A DNA stretch of 64,000 nt from Cerrena zonata (Eukaryota; Basidiomycota; Agaricomycetes; Polyporales; Cerrenaceae), in assembly GCA_038087015.1 (NCBI GenBank), contig JASBNA010000033.1, forward strand, positions 124,001 to 188,000, read 5' to 3'. A model generated the notes under the pieces. It was given only the letters and a program-made list of their open reading frames with translations. It searched no databases and was not told the DNA's origin. Shown piece by piece: positions 1-11,251 of the stretch; the stretch's first letter is position 1; each line of letters opens with the position of its first letter. Made by a program: the position numbers and the translations under genes.

Positions 1-2
1 CA

Positions 3-1811
3 ATTCCAACATTGAAAACAGGTCCTTTAAAAGAAATTTCTTCCAAAGGTAAAGTTAAATGGAGTGTGTACTATAATTATGCTAAAGCATGCTCTATTAC
101 CGGTTGCGTAATGTTTCTTGTCATATCAATTATGTCATCAGTGTCAGGTATTATAAAGACGTATTTTTTGAAAATATGGGCCGAAGAAAATTTAAGGAAT
201 GGTGATAATAAAAATGCTTTAAGTTTCAGTTTAGAATACTTTGGTCTAGGTATCTCAGTTGCAATATTGATGACCCTTAGGTCTCTTGTGATGAATTCTT
301 ATGTTGGAATAAAAGGTTCCAAAAATATTCATGAAAAAATGGTGAAGAGAATAATCAAGGCTCCAATGAATTTTTTCGAAAGAACCCCCGTTGGAAGGAT
401 AATGAATCGATTTACTAATGACATTTCAAAAGTTGATGAAACATTACCACGGGTGTTTAGCCTGTTTTTCAAATACTTGGTCAAGTCGGTTGTTAATTTG
501 GCCATTGTTTCAGCATCTTTACCACCTTTCATGATCATTATGCTCGTGTTATCATTGATTTATATGTACTATCAACGATTTTATGTATCAATTTCTAGAG
601 AATTGAAGAGAATGTTGTCAGTGTCAAGATCCCCAATATTTGCCCATTTGCAAGAAAGTTTGAATGGTGTTGATACTATTATAGCCTATGACCAAATCAA
701 TAGATTTGAATATATCAACCATGGAAATATTGACTTCAATTTAAAAAGTCTTTTCATGATGAGATATGTCAATAGATGGCTAGCAGTAAGATTGGGATTT
801 ATAGGTGCCATAACTGTTCTAAGTGCAGCAACCTTGGCTATTTTCAGTTTCACTACCAGTAGACCTTTATCAGCTGGTATGGCAGGTTTTGTTATGAGTT
901 ATGCATTACAAATTACTAGTACATTAAATGCTTTAGTAAGAGTATCAGCAGATGTTGAGTCAAACGTTGTCGCGGTAGAAAGGTGCTTAGAATATTGGGA
1001 ATTACCTCTTGAAGAAGATGAAGATTCATTGAGGCTAATCAAACCACCTATTACTTGGCCATCATCAGGAACAATTGAATTTAAAGATTACTCTACTAGA
1101 TATGCCGAGAATCTTGATTTAGTTTTGAAGAATATTACTTTTTCGATTAAACTGGGAGAAAAAATTGGAGTTGTTGGTAGAACCGGTGCTGGTAAGAGTT
1201 CACTCACCCTTGCATTATTCCGTATGATCCAACCAGTGAATGGGAATATTATCATCGACGAAATAGATACCACCACGCTTCTTTTATACGACTTGCGTCA
1301 TAATCTAAGCATCATCCCCCAAGATTCCCAATTGTTTGAAGGTACTATTCGACAAAATTTGAATCCTTTAGGTTATTTCACAGATGAAGAAGTTTGGAAA
1401 GCACTCGAACTTTCTCATCTCAAATATTTCATCCTTGACTCCGACAGAGACGACCTCCCAGATAAACTAGACTCCCACGTCTCAGAAGGAGGATCCAATT
1501 TCTCTGCTGGTCAAAGACAATTGATTTGTCTTGCCAGAGCTTTATTAAGCACTTCCAATATCTTGGTTCTCGACGAAGCCACTGCTGCAGTCGATGCTCA
1601 AACAGATAAAATCATCCAAGAAACCATCAGGCACGAGTTCAAGCATAAAACCGTCATTGCCATTGCTCACAGACTTGACACTGTCATGCAATGTGACCGT
1701 ATACTTACCTTGGACCATGGAGAAGTCAAGGAATTTGATTCGCCGCAAAACTTGTTGCAAAATCAAAATGGTATTTTTTACTCCCTTTGCAAACAAGGTG
1801 GCTTCATATAA
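3..1811 (+). CDS. ABC transporter, ABCC/MRP type (C-terminal part)
   Basis: This is the C-terminal half of a full-size ABCC transporter; the frame is open to the left edge, so the start and about 900 residues lie outside the window. The visible part holds the second transmembrane domain (roughly residues 20-315) and nucleotide-binding domain 2, with Walker A GRTGAGKSS, signature SAGQRQ and Walker B ILVLDEATAAVD followed by the switch histidine in IAHRLDT. The wording around the signature and Walker B is close to vacuolar Ycf1/Bpt1, which move glutathione conjugates and metals into the vacuole using ATP. Ycf1 versus Bpt1 or Candida Mlt1 cannot be separated without the N-terminal part. An in-frame CTG at 1152-1154 lies just before GEKIG, where relatives often carry Ser, Pro or Ala. 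Confidence 0.9.
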   Translation: MPTLKTGPLKEISSKGKVKWSVYYNYAKACSITGCVMFLVISIMSSVSGIIKTYFLKIWAEENLRNGDNKNALSFSLEYFGLGISVAILMTLRSLVMNSYVGIKGSKNIHEKMVKRIIKAPMNFFERTPVGRIMNRFTNDISKVDETLPRVFSLFFKYLVKSVVNLAIVSASLPPFMIIMLVLSLIYMYYQRFYVSISRELKRMLSVSRSPIFAHLQESLNGVDTIIAYDQINRFEYINHGNIDFNLKSLFMMRYVNRWLAVRLGFIGAITVLSAATLAIFSFTTSRPLSAGMAGFVMSYALQITSTLNALVRVSADVESNVVAVERCLEYWELPLEEDEDSLRLIKPPITWPSSGTIEFKDYSTRYAENLDLVLKNITFSIKLGEKIGVVGRTGAGKSSLTLALFRMIQPVNGNIIIDEIDTTTLLLYDLRHNLSIIPQDSQLFEGTIRQNLNPLGYFTDEEVWKALELSHLKYFILDSDRDDLPDKLDSHVSEGGSNFSAGQRQLICLARALLSTSNILVLDEATAAVDAQTDKIIQETIRHEFKHKTVIAIAHRLDTVMQCDRILTLDHGEVKEFDSPQNLLQNQNGIFYSLCKQGGFI

Positions 1812-2106
1812 TTACAAAACCGTTAAGTAGCAATACAACTCCATCCAATAATCTCGTCTCCGAACCTAATAAATGTCTACGGTGTATAGTAATCCAGTAA
1901 GCCGGACTTGTCGAGTTTACTCCATACTCCATACTTTGTAAGACCGGCCTCACTACAAACAAAATTTGATTTAGACACAATAAAAGGGATAGTGCGGCCC
2001 GAACCAAAAAAAAAAAAAAACCCAAAGAGAGAGCTAAAAGAACCAACAGACAATTGTTTAATTACATTACAAATCTAAAATACTTTACTCCAAAGACAAT
2101 TGAAAG

Positions 2107-2514
2107 ATGGCCGCCTCAGCTCAGCATGCATCAAAGTTTGCCCGTTACATGAACAGTGAAACTGGTCCAAAAACCGTTCATTTTTGGGCACCAGTTTTAA
2201 AATGGTGTTTAGTTATTGCAGGTTTCAATGATTTACAAAGACCAGTTGAAAAGATTTCTGGAACTCAACAAATTGCTTTATTCTGTACTGGTGCTATTTG
2301 GACTAGATGGGCAGGATTTGTTATTAAACCTCGTAATGCGTTATTAGCGTCTGTCAACTTCTTCCTCGGGGGTGTTGCCGGTTATCAAATATATAGAATT
2401 GCTGACTATAGAGTTAAAGCTGGTGATTCTCCATCACAAGTTTTCAAATATTTACTCTCTGGTGATAATGCTGCTCCAGCTGCTCCAGCTGCTCCAGTTT
2501 CAGATAAGAAATAA
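2107..2514 (+). CDS. MPC2: Mitochondrial pyruvate carrier subunit (MPC2/MPC3 family)
   Basis: The product is a 135-residue member of the MPC2/MPC3 family, which pairs with Mpc1 in the inner mitochondrial membrane to import pyruvate. Family landmarks are the HFWAPVLKW segment, the FNDLQRP motif, and two or three short hydrophobic helices at about residues 26-44, 60-78 and 86-104. The Ala-Pro repeats near the C-terminus (APAAPAAP) are low complexity and probably not functional. The ATG at 2107 is the first in the frame and gives the usual family length. MPC2 and MPC3 are recent paralogues in S. cerevisiae, so the symbol here denotes the family. No introns or breaks are seen. Confidence 0.93.
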   Translation: MAASAQHASKFARYMNSETGPKTVHFWAPVLKWCLVIAGFNDLQRPVEKISGTQQIALFCTGAIWTRWAGFVIKPRNALLASVNFFLGGVAGYQIYRIADYRVKAGDSPSQVFKYLLSGDNAAPAAPAAPVSDKK

Positions 2515-2712
2515 ATGAACTCTTTATGACCCTTTAACTTTTTTTTTTATTGATTCTTCCCCTTCATTAGACTAATAGTCTGTATATTTAATATTTATTT
2601 TTGTATTCTTTTCCCATATCTATTCTCATCCAAAGTAAAGTCGTTATGACACACACTACAGGTTATTCTGATATAATAAATGTATTTTATGACTTATATT
2701 ATCTTTTGTATA

Positions 2713-3738
2713 CTAATCAATTTTCATGACATCATCTTCATCAATTTCTGGCCGGTCATTTTGAGCAGTCATATCTATTTGAGCGTTATCATTAATGTCA
2801 TTTCCATCATCATCCTTTCCATCATCATCCTTTCCATCATCGTCCTTTTCGTCTACGACTTCTTGCGCTATTTCATTATTTTCATCTTGAGATATTTCAT
2901 CTTGAGCTTTACTATAAATTTCATGATTTTGTTCCGGCTCTTGAGTTCCTTCCCTATCTTTTTCCAAATCGTCTTCATTATCTCCCGAATCTTCATCAAT
3001 ATCGAGATCTTCGTCCTCTTCATCATTATAGTCTTTCAAGTCTTCATATTCGTTAGTCTTGATGTTTTCAACCTCGGAAAAAACCAGAGGTAAATCTCTA
3101 GAAATAAACTGATTCAATGAAGAATCTCTAGCAGCCCATTTACGATTCTTTGTTCTCAATTGTTGCTTCACCAATAGCAAAACCTCATACTTTATTTGCC
3201 TTTGCATCCTTAATCGATACTCAATATTGAGTAACTTATTGAAAACACTAAAATCTGGAGTCTCCAAACCAGACTCAGAATCAAGTGCAAATATCGTCAG
3301 TATTGCAACTTTGGACGGATAATTTCCTTCTTCATCCTTCTCAAGATATTTCAAGTAAATTCCATCCTCAAATTGTTCAATAGTTTGTATCGAAAATTCA
3401 AAACTCGGTAATTTTATATTTTTATGTAATTTATCAAATTCTTTCTCTGAATCTTCAACATCATCGTTTAATCTTGTCATTTCACCTAGTTTTTTATTGA
3501 ACAGTTTAACTTCTGTATTAATAAATGATAACCTCTCCTTACTCTCCCATTCTTGGTAATCTTTATGAAACTTATTCACTTTAAAGGAATCAAGAATATA
3601 TTGTCTCTTACTACTCTTCAACTCTCGCTTTACCTCATTATTATCCTGATCCTTGACAAGGTCATTGGTCAATTTCAAAAGCTTATCAACAGAGCTTAAA
3701 GATTCCTTTGCTATTTCAGCTGAGCTTGTTAATACCAT
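2713..3738 (-). CDS. Coiled-coil protein with long acidic C-terminal tail (unrecognised)
   Basis: This is an intact 341-codon ORF whose function I do not recognise with confidence. Residues 1-120 are charged and helical (likely coiled coil). The middle, about 120-220, looks globular, with a LLNIEYRLRMQRQIKYE helix. From about residue 235 the protein becomes extremely acidic, including three copies of the unit KDDDG. A helical body followed by a long acidic tail resembles the THO-complex subunit Mft1/Thoc7, which works in mRNA export, but this is a loose architectural likeness only. It is convergent with MPC2 (198 bp apart) and divergent from CDC23 (194 bp between starts). The hydrophobic ORF on the opposite strand is the shadow of the acidic tail. 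Confidence 0.75.
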   Translation of the reverse strand: MVLTSSAEIAKESLSSVDKLLKLTNDLVKDQDNNEVKRELKSSKRQYILDSFKVNKFHKDYQEWESKERLSFINTEVKLFNKKLGEMTRLNDDVEDSEKEFDKLHKNIKLPSFEFSIQTIEQFEDGIYLKYLEKDEEGNYPSKVAILTIFALDSESGLETPDFSVFNKLLNIEYRLRMQRQIKYEVLLLVKQQLRTKNRKWAARDSSLNQFISRDLPLVFSEVENIKTNEYEDLKDYNDEEDEDLDIDEDSGDNEDDLEKDREGTQEPEQNHEIYSKAQDEISQDENNEIAQEVVDEKDDDGKDDDGKDDDGNDINDNAQIDMTAQNDRPEIDEDDVMKID

Positions 3739-3932
3739 ACTATTAGCTTCTTTTATAATCTATCTCATTAAATACTAAATAACCTTCAATAAATTTCATA
3801 GAAACGCACTTTTCAATTTTTTTTTTTTTTCAACTCTTTCTCTTTGTGAGATCGAAAATCAAAACTTTTGATTTTTGTTATGATTTGATTAACATAATTA
3901 AAATCCTTGTAATACCCAGTCAGAATAGCAGA

Positions 3933-5684
3933 ATGTCTACAGATAGCATCAATGACTTGAGAAAACGATTTTATACGTCTTCTATAATTTTATCCAATCT
4001 CAACTTGTTCCAATCTGCAAAATGGTGCGCAGAAGCATTGAATGGGTTACCCCAAGCTTCACCAGATGCTCCTCCAATGGACTTCTCTCTACCAGAATTG
4101 GATGAAGATGAAAAACACGATCAAGAGAAGTTTCTACTCGCTAAGACATACTTCAACTGCAAGGAATTCGATAGAGCTGCCTATGTTTTAAAAGATTGCA
4201 AAAGTGGAAACGCGCTATTCTTGAAGTTATATTCAACGTTAATATCTGTTGATAAGAAAGCCACAGAAGAAACTGATGGCTCGATAAATGTTGGATCTTT
4301 GCAGAATAGTATCAGGACCGAGGCCGCTGATAATATTAGTGAATATGGAGATTCAAGACAACGTGAATTGATTGGATCATTAAATTCAAAACTATCCAAA
4401 GTCATTAGAGAATCAGAGAATTATCATTCAAAAGGAAATAAACCTAATGCCTTCTTATACTATCTCAGTGGTATCATATATAACAAAAAAAAAAAATATA
4501 GCTTGGCACAGAATAGCTTATTCCAGTCTCTACGTTTATTCCCTTATAATTGGTCATGTTGGCAGGAACTTATCGCATCTTTGACAACTTTTGATGAAGC
4601 TATGTCATTCATTAATAAAGCAAAATCAGTTAATACCTCCTTGGTAACCAATATAATGTTTCAGTTTTTTGAAGTTGTCATTCTACAAGAGTTTTACCAG
4701 CAACTGGCATCTTTATCAGATAGTTTAAATACTTTACTAGAAACTTTCCCAAAATTCAATTTCTTAAGAGTTCAACAATTTTTAATTGCATATCATGGCC
4801 TTGATTACTTTCAAGCAGAAGCCATTTTTCGATCAAATCTTAATGAATGATCCTTTAAGACTAGATGATCTAGATACTTACTCCAATATGCTTTATGTTA
4901 TGGAAAAAAGATCTAAATTGTCCTTTTTAGCACAGCTTGCCTCTCTGATTGATAAGTTTAGACCGAAACTTGCTGTATAGTGGCCAACTATCATTCAATG
5001 AAATGTGAACATGAAAAAGCCATCATGTACTACAAAAGAGCTTTGACTTTAAATAAGAATTGCTTAAGTGCCTGGACTTTAATGGGGCATGAATTTGTTG
5101 AGTTGAAGAATTCTCATGCAGCCATCGAATCTTATAGAAGAGCCGTTGATACCAACCAAAAAGATTTTCGAGCTTGGTATGGATTGGGACAAGCATATGA
5201 AGTATTGGATATGCATTTATATGCTCTTTATTATTATCAGAGAGCAACTAACTTACAACCTTTGGATAAAAGAATGTGGCAAGCTCTTGGTAATTGTTAT
5301 GAAAAGATCGATAAATTGGAAGAAGCTATGAAAGCATTTGAAAAGGCTATGACTATAGATAATTTTAGTAAAACCGGAAATGATAATCCTGAAGAATTCA
5401 GTGTTGAACCTCATGTTTGTTATAAATTAGCATTAATATCGGAAAAATTAGGGAGACTGAAGGATACTTATAAATATATGAGAATATGTTTTGATCAAGA
5501 ATATGAATGGGGTATAAGTGATGAGACATCCAAAGCAAGATTATGGCTAGCACGACATGCTTTGGAAAATCGCAGGTTTGAAGAAGCTTATGAATTAGCA
5601 AAAGAGATGAATCTCAGTAATGCTCATGACGTTGAAGAAGCCAGATCCATAGCTAGAGATGCAAGAAGTAGGTTATCCAAGTAG
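3933..5684 (+). CDS. CDC23: Anaphase-promoting complex TPR subunit Cdc23/Apc8 (two 1-nt frame breaks)
   Basis: Cdc23/Apc8 is a TPR scaffold subunit of the anaphase-promoting complex, the ubiquitin ligase that drives mitotic exit. TPR repeats fill the C-terminal two thirds; diagnostic stretches include [28 protein letters not shown] and [15 protein letters not shown], almost word for word Cdc23. The N-terminal start is set at ATG 3933 (MSTDSIND), because the 29 upstream in-frame codons do not look like Cdc23. The frame is broken twice: one extra T in the T run at 4825-4829, and one missing base near 4963-4966 (CC-GAA). Correcting both yields 583 residues, near the 626 of S. cerevisiae. The gene is essential in yeast, so sequence error is the likeliest cause. 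Confidence 0.93.
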
Positions 5685-6080
5685 TTTGATCCTTCTCCGT
5701 CAGGTTTTGTGAAATTATTATTATTAGTGTATAGATGTACATATCAATAAGACAAAGGCATACGGTATTAGAATTAAAATTAATTAAGTGACCCATCAGG
5801 GTCAATAAAGGGTTCAAAGAGAAAAAGCACAGAGACGAAAAATGTCTTCATGTTTCTATTATTCGAAACACATAATTATAAAATTGAATAGAGAGATTAA
5901 GAGAAAGACATTTTTCAAATTTGTAGAGATCCAATTAGGATAAGTCATTGAAGCATGTAATCATGCTGTGGGAAGAAGCAGCTATATAACTAGTTTATTA
6001 ACTAGTATAAACACGGCAAACGTTATCAGATACCGCAATTATAAAACACTTGATTCAAGAAGTATTGAAATTTATAAGGA
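5685..6080. other. Convergent intergenic region CDC23/LCB1
   Basis: These 396 bp lie between two 3' ends and hold no credible ORF. Two small inverted repeats are visible: GACCC-ATCA-GGGTC near 5790, and AACTAGTTTATTAACTAGT around 5989-6007. They could be 3'-end hairpins, but nothing shows a function. Confidence 0.5.
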
Positions 6081-7817
6081 TTAATATCTTGCAATTTCAT
6101 TTTCAAGATTGAGGAGGTCTGCTTCAGACTTGATTGAGCAGCATACATTGCTAATTATCGAGTCTAAAGATGCAATGGCATTACTCAAGTCAACCTGCTT
6201 AGCACCAGAACTGATGAAGATCAATAAATGAGGATTAGCAGTAGGTAAATTCTCATGTTCCAAAATGTTTTTTGATCTAGTAATCAAAACATTAGATTGA
6301 ATGAGAAGTTGATCAATGATTTTTTGTAGTATGAAAGATTCTGCATTATATTTATGATCGAATTCATTCAAAGAAGCTGCTTGCTTTCCGGTATTTAAGA
6401 AATCCAAAGAACCATAAGCAACTGGCAAGTTTAAAGAAGATCTGTAGGCTTGATCTAATGATACATGGATAACAGGAGATAAGGGATTAGAAACAACTTG
6501 GACAAAGGAATTATTCAAATTTAATAACTGGTTGTAGACAGCAGACACATTTGATTGTAAATCATGGATTATAGCAGAATCACCTGAAGATGTAGTCTTA
6601 GAGGTGATCAATTTAATTGCCTCAGAAGTGACTTTAGCTGAATAAGGTGGTAAAGAAGCACTGAAGACGTAAGCATTAGATTGAATTCTTTGATGGTGAA
6701 CCATTGGAGCAACACCGACACAGAATCCACCAGAGGAAGCAAATGATAAAGCCATGGAACCAATAGTGATTGAAATTTCTGATCTTGGAATATTAAAGTG
6801 TTCAACAATACCTTTACCGGTTTTACCAATGGTACCAATGGATAATGTTTCATCTAAAAACAATCTATATTTAAATTTATTTTTCAATTCAACAATACGA
6901 GGTAAATTAGCGATTTCCCCAGAATTAGCAAAAAGACCTTCAGTAACAATAAATCTTCTACGAATTGGTTTTTGTTTATCCAAGACTGGTTTGACTTCAG
7001 TTAAGATTTGTTCCAAGTGATCCATATCATTATGATCATACCATTCGATATCACAACGACTAACGATCAAAGCTTTTTGAATAGCTAAATTAATTCCACT
7101 ATCGGCAATGATTAAATCTCCTCTTTTTAAGAATGCAGGGATTACGGAACCAGCAGTGACAAAATCTTGACCATATATGATTGCTTGTTCAGTCCCTAAA
7201 AAGTTAGATAAGTCTTCTTCCAATCTTACATGAACATCTTGGGTACCATAAAAATTTGGAGGACCACAGGCACCAACACCGGCTGAACTGATCACACCTT
7301 TGGCAGCAGATTTAATATCTTCACTAGAATTTAAGTTTAAGAAATCATTTGAAGCCAAATTTAAAACTGCATCATTAATCTTTGGATTATCCAACTTAAC
7401 ATACAAACCATTTGCACCATGAACTTGAGGAATAGATTTCAATTCCCATTTTTCTAAGTCATTTACTGGTTCAACTAAAGATGAAGGAGTCCATTCATTA
7501 ACTAACTCATCAATTTCACGACCGGAAAACTTAACCAATTCGGATTTATTTTCTTTCTTCTTAGAAGAAAGAAAATAGTGGATAGCGAAAACAAACAAAG
7601 CCAATTCAAAAAGAGATCTAATGGGGTCATCTTTATAAGAAGACTTTATGTATCTAAGAATTATTTGACCACCAGGCAACTTATCTAAAAGATTTAAACA
7701 CTGAAGAAACTTTTCACCTAAGGTGATGGAAATAAGTTCGAAAGAAGGGGACAACGTAGTCGTGGCAGTAACCGTGTGTGTAATTGTGGTAGTGGCCACC
7801 GAGGTATCAACACCCAT
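6081..7817 (-). CDS. LCB1: Serine palmitoyltransferase subunit 1
   Basis: Lcb1 is the non-catalytic partner of Lcb2 in serine palmitoyltransferase, the ER enzyme that starts sphingolipid synthesis by condensing serine with palmitoyl-CoA. The 578-residue product has a hydrophobic segment near residues 88-104 (FELALFVFAIHYF) that anchors it in the ER membrane, followed by an alpha-oxoamine synthase fold of PLP-dependent type I. Landmarks are ASNDFLNLN, GVGACGPPNFYGT and RLFLDETLSIGTIGKTG. At the position where Lcb2 carries the PLP lysine, this protein reads GSMALSFASSGGF with no Lys, as expected of Lcb1. The length is near the 558 residues of S. cerevisiae. The start at 7817 is the first ATG of the frame. 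The frame is intact. Confidence 0.96.
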   Translation of the reverse strand: MGVDTSVATTTITHTVTATTTLSPSFELISITLGEKFLQCLNLLDKLPGGQIILRYIKSSYKDDPIRSLFELALFVFAIHYFLSSKKKENKSELVKFSGREIDELVNEWTPSSLVEPVNDLEKWELKSIPQVHGANGLYVKLDNPKINDAVLNLASNDFLNLNSSEDIKSAAKGVISSAGVGACGPPNFYGTQDVHVRLEEDLSNFLGTEQAIIYGQDFVTAGSVIPAFLKRGDLIIADSGINLAIQKALIVSRCDIEWYDHNDMDHLEQILTEVKPVLDKQKPIRRRFIVTEGLFANSGEIANLPRIVELKNKFKYRLFLDETLSIGTIGKTGKGIVEHFNIPRSEISITIGSMALSFASSGGFCVGVAPMVHHQRIQSNAYVFSASLPPYSAKVTSEAIKLITSKTTSSGDSAIIHDLQSNVSAVYNQLLNLNNSFVQVVSNPLSPVIHVSLDQAYRSSLNLPVAYGSLDFLNTGKQAASLNEFDHKYNAESFILQKIIDQLLIQSNVLITRSKNILEHENLPTANPHLLIFISSGAKQVDLSNAIASLDSIISNVCCSIKSEADLLNLENEIARY

Positions 7818-8464
7818 GATTAACGAAAGAGGTCGGGAATATATATCTAGATCAAAATAAGCAGATTATAAAGGTAATAATCTAGCTTTAAATTAGAGTA
7901 CTGAAGAACGTAATTTCAATTTTTTTGTTTTTGTTTTTTTGAAATTGCCTTAAGGATTTAAAGCTCTTGATTAGCAAAAACCCACTTGATTAGCAATACA
8001 AAAGGGCAACGTTGACTTCTAATGAAATTAGACAAGACAATGAATAGTAAAGAAAACTTGAAATATTAGCTACTTTCTTGAATCAAAAAAAAAAAAAAGC
8101 GAGAGGACTTCGAAGACGTGTAGTTTTTATAAGTCAATCGACGATTAGCGTCTTCGTATATCTGGTACACCAAAGGAGTAAGGAGTAAGTCAAAAGAAGT
8201 AAATCAAAAGGAGTTAATCAAAAGTAGTATATACCCACTTGGGATGTAGTTCAGAAAAGTTTGCTAGGGTGAGTTTATTGTTTGGTTTTCTCAAGGATCT
8301 TTACACCCTTTGTTCCAGTACCCAGGTGGATCGATTACCTAATCAATTACATAATCCGTCTATTATTCGGTCCAAGTCTAAGATTTGGCAGTCGTAACAA
8401 TTGGAGATAATATAGACATTATATAGACATATACAGACATGTAGTAAGGGAGGAATAGAGGAGG
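7818..8464. other. Intergenic region, LCB1 promoter side
   Basis: These 647 bp lie upstream of LCB1 and downstream of the RING gene, both on minus. No credible ORF or RNA gene is seen. Near 8172-8230 there is a degenerate purine-rich repeat built on GGAGTAAG / GTCAAAAG / GTAAATCAAAAG, and an A14 tract near 8085-8098. The LCB1 promoter should sit in its left half. Confidence 0.5.
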
Positions 8465-10957
8465 TTATGGAACAAAGACTTTGGAAACACCTTCGACGTC
8501 TCTACGACAACAGACACATCCTTCCATTCCTTTTGATACCAAGCTCAACCTACAACTTTCGCAAATTGCGAAACATCGACATGGCCAGGTGATGATTTCT
8601 CTGGTATTAGTTTGACAGATAACACAGTCAAATTTAGAATCAGCAAAGTCGTCGATCGAGTCACCGTCGTCTTCGATCTTTTTGTGCTCTTTTGGAAGCT
8701 CTTTACCATCGAGAATGTCTTTCAATTCCTCGCCTCTCTTCTCTATGATAAGCTCAAGTAATTTTCCAGCTTCGTCTTTGACATCTTCTGCTGGTTTTAC
8801 CATTTTGTTGTATTTCGATCTGGTCAATATACCATCGTACGTCAAGTGCTTTTGTAAAACTGATGATTCCAACGGTGATTGTATAAATTCTTGAAGTCCT
8901 TGAGGGGTGAATAATTCATTGATAGCAAGCTGGATGTTATCGGAACTAGGGCTAGGTCTTCTTGCTGAGTTTACCACACTTTGTGTCAAATCAATTGATT
9001 CTATATCCGAAAAATCACTTTCGATTTCCAGTTCTGATTCAGCATTCTCTAGAAAATCTTCCGACTCATCTATTTCAGCTATGTCTTCACCTTGTAATAT
9101 GGACACATACTCATTACGTAACTGCTGGTCTGTGAATTGACCAAGTTGAACTTTTGCAGAGTCTTCATCTTCTAGTACGGGTGACGGAATGACACTTTCA
9201 ACTGGTTGTAATTTTCGAACATATCTTCTTAAAAAAGTCGGAACCGATTGTTTACGGGCTTCGAATTCATCATCAGTTTCAATCATGTTTTTTCTAAAAG
9301 TCCCCGAAAGTTGAATTCGAAGTATATAGACCTTTACCAAGTAAGGAATGTAAGAGCGGATAAATTTATCAATCACTAACCCTTTGATCAATTGAATCAA
9401 ATTAATATATATTCTGGTAACGAACACAAACCTTTTACGATGAATACTCATATTAGAAACTCTAAACTCATTGTAATATTCAAGATCATCATCATCAATA
9501 TTATAACTACCGTCAGAAAGCAATCGCTTACTTGGATTCGTAATTATATTATTATATCCTGATATTTTATGATCTTTCAAATATGCCAATAAATTATCAC
9601 GGTTTGGTCTTCGGTCTTGCGGTAATTTACGGAATGATCTTACCTGTGACTTTAAGGAGGTCCAAATTGATCTTTCGATATAAGTTTCAGGTTCAACATT
9701 AACCAAACTAAGTTCTGTAATATAACATGATTTACCAGCCAGGGTTACTGCTAATTGACCAAAACTTACCAAGGCAGTTAGAAAATCATCATCAAGACCC
9801 ACGTTAAACCTTTCTTGAGGTGATATGTTATCATCTTCATTGAAAAAAAGCCTTCCGTAATTGAGAGCTCCAATATCAAAACCATTTGCAATAATAGCCA
9901 AAAGGAAAATAACGCCAGCTACTAAAACACCAATGCATGTTACCAATTGGGGAAAAAGTGCCATCACACATGGGACAGAAATGTCAAAAGTAGAATGCTG
10001 TCTGATAGAATTAGCAAAGTATCCAAGTAAACCAATTCCAAGAATAGTCAGAGGAATTAACCTATATTTATTATTGTTGATGATACTACCCACATGATTG
10101 TTAAGATGACAAAGAATCAGATAAATGCAAATGATAACCAATCCTTCTGTAGGTTTATGAATTGTCAGAGATGGTAAAAATGGAGCAGCTGAACTTTGTT
10201 CATGAAATCCAGCTGAAAGTTCGAATAATGTAAATCCAGCACTAACATAGCGTTTTTCACCTAAAATTGTGGACGAAAAAGTTTCAACAAACACCAGTAG
10301 ACAAGCACCCAAGAACACAGACCAATAAATTACAGTACTTGGACCTATTGTTGGGGAGTCTTTTGGAGTAGCCATATAGCTATTTGCAGGGTAATCGTCT
10401 GGATTATATCCGAATAATTGCTTAGGTATATATTTGGAAAACCAGACATTTTCCGAATCATAGTTGTGTAAATTATCGGGAAGAAACTTGACATACCAGG
10501 GAGTTACCTCAGAGTTAACCCCGGTTAATTTAAGAACAATTAGACAATTCCATAAATTATTTAACAAAATAATTATGGTTAAGGCCCGCAATCCAAAAAC
10601 AGTACCCTTCTTCAAGTTATATACCAGCTTCTGGCGATTTTGTTGTTGTCCAGTTCTGATATTACTTGATGCCAAAACCATAGTACGATTCAAAATCACC
10701 GTAACTAATAGACAAGACACACCGTATAGTGAGCAGCAATAGGAAATCATTGGTCCAAATCTTTCCCAAGTCATTCCATACTCTTTTGCAGTTCCACTTT
10801 GTTCAACAACAGAATCAATAAGAGACTGAAATAATGAGCTAAAAGACAGATCAAACTCTATTTCAATGTTTAGGCTATCCTGACCAGCTGACGAGTTCAT
10901 TAAACCTGTGGATCCCGAAACTATCGAGGAATTCGACATTACTGAAGAATTCGTCAT
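8465..10957 (-). CDS. Asi1/Asi3-type inner nuclear membrane RING ubiquitin ligase
   Basis: In S. cerevisiae Asi1 and Asi3 form, with Asi2, an inner-nuclear-membrane ubiquitin ligase that degrades latent Stp1/Stp2 transcription factors and misplaced membrane proteins. The 830-residue product has several transmembrane segments in its first half (about residues 70-90, 115-140, 210-235 and 265-395), a charged middle, and a C-terminal RING at about 777-825. In the RING, CVICQTN, WPCRCFAICESC and CVCCRR supply the ligands, with Cys in place of the usual second-half His/Cys pattern, exactly as in Asi1/Asi3. An acidic Ser/Asp/Glu stretch precedes it. S. cerevisiae has two paralogues from duplication, so a single pre-duplication ASI gene is expected here. 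The frame is intact. Confidence 0.88.
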   Translation of the reverse strand: MTNSSVMSNSSIVSGSTGLMNSSAGQDSLNIEIEFDLSFSSLFQSLIDSVVEQSGTAKEYGMTWERFGPMISYCCSLYGVSCLLVTVILNRTMVLASSNIRTGQQQNRQKLVYNLKKGTVFGLRALTIIILLNNLWNCLIVLKLTGVNSEVTPWYVKFLPDNLHNYDSENVWFSKYIPKQLFGYNPDDYPANSYMATPKDSPTIGPSTVIYWSVFLGACLLVFVETFSSTILGEKRYVSAGFTLFELSAGFHEQSSAAPFLPSLTIHKPTEGLVIICIYLILCHLNNHVGSIINNNKYRLIPLTILGIGLLGYFANSIRQHSTFDISVPCVMALFPQLVTCIGVLVAGVIFLLAIIANGFDIGALNYGRLFFNEDDNISPQERFNVGLDDDFLTALVSFGQLAVTLAGKSCYITELSLVNVEPETYIERSIWTSLKSQVRSFRKLPQDRRPNRDNLLAYLKDHKISGYNNIITNPSKRLLSDGSYNIDDDDLEYYNEFRVSNMSIHRKRFVFVTRIYINLIQLIKGLVIDKFIRSYIPYLVKVYILRIQLSGTFRKNMIETDDEFEARKQSVPTFLRRYVRKLQPVESVIPSPVLEDEDSAKVQLGQFTDQQLRNEYVSILQGEDIAEIDESEDFLENAESELEIESDFSDIESIDLTQSVVNSARRPSPSSDNIQLAINELFTPQGLQEFIQSPLESSVLQKHLTYDGILTRSKYNKMVKPAEDVKDEAGKLLELIIEKRGEELKDILDGKELPKEHKKIEDDGDSIDDFADSKFDCVICQTNTREIITWPCRCFAICESCRLSLVSKGMEGCVCCRRDVEGVSKVFVP

Positions 10958-11251
10958 GGAGCTAAATAATGTAAGACTGTAGTCCCGAATTCATCAATTG
11001 TCAATTCGTTTGAGTTTATAAAAATCTTATAAAATGAGTTCAAGTTATACGACTCTTAATCTATAATTATAAATCAGAGAGCGACATTAGACCGCGACAA
11101 AAATAAGGACGTGCGACATTATTGGTGATGTTTTCCTTTTTTTTTTGCTAGATGAGCATTCAGATAGTGCTTAGTATTCGGACTAATATTGTTTAACATT
11201 CTTTTACTCATACTTTATAAGCACGACATCGAGTGTTCTTGAATCAAACAA

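Noticed and set aside
4786..4980. Separate small ORF between the two CDC23 pieces
   Set aside because: Its translation is the missing middle of Cdc23 (DLDTYSN segment), so it is part of the same gene in a shifted frame.
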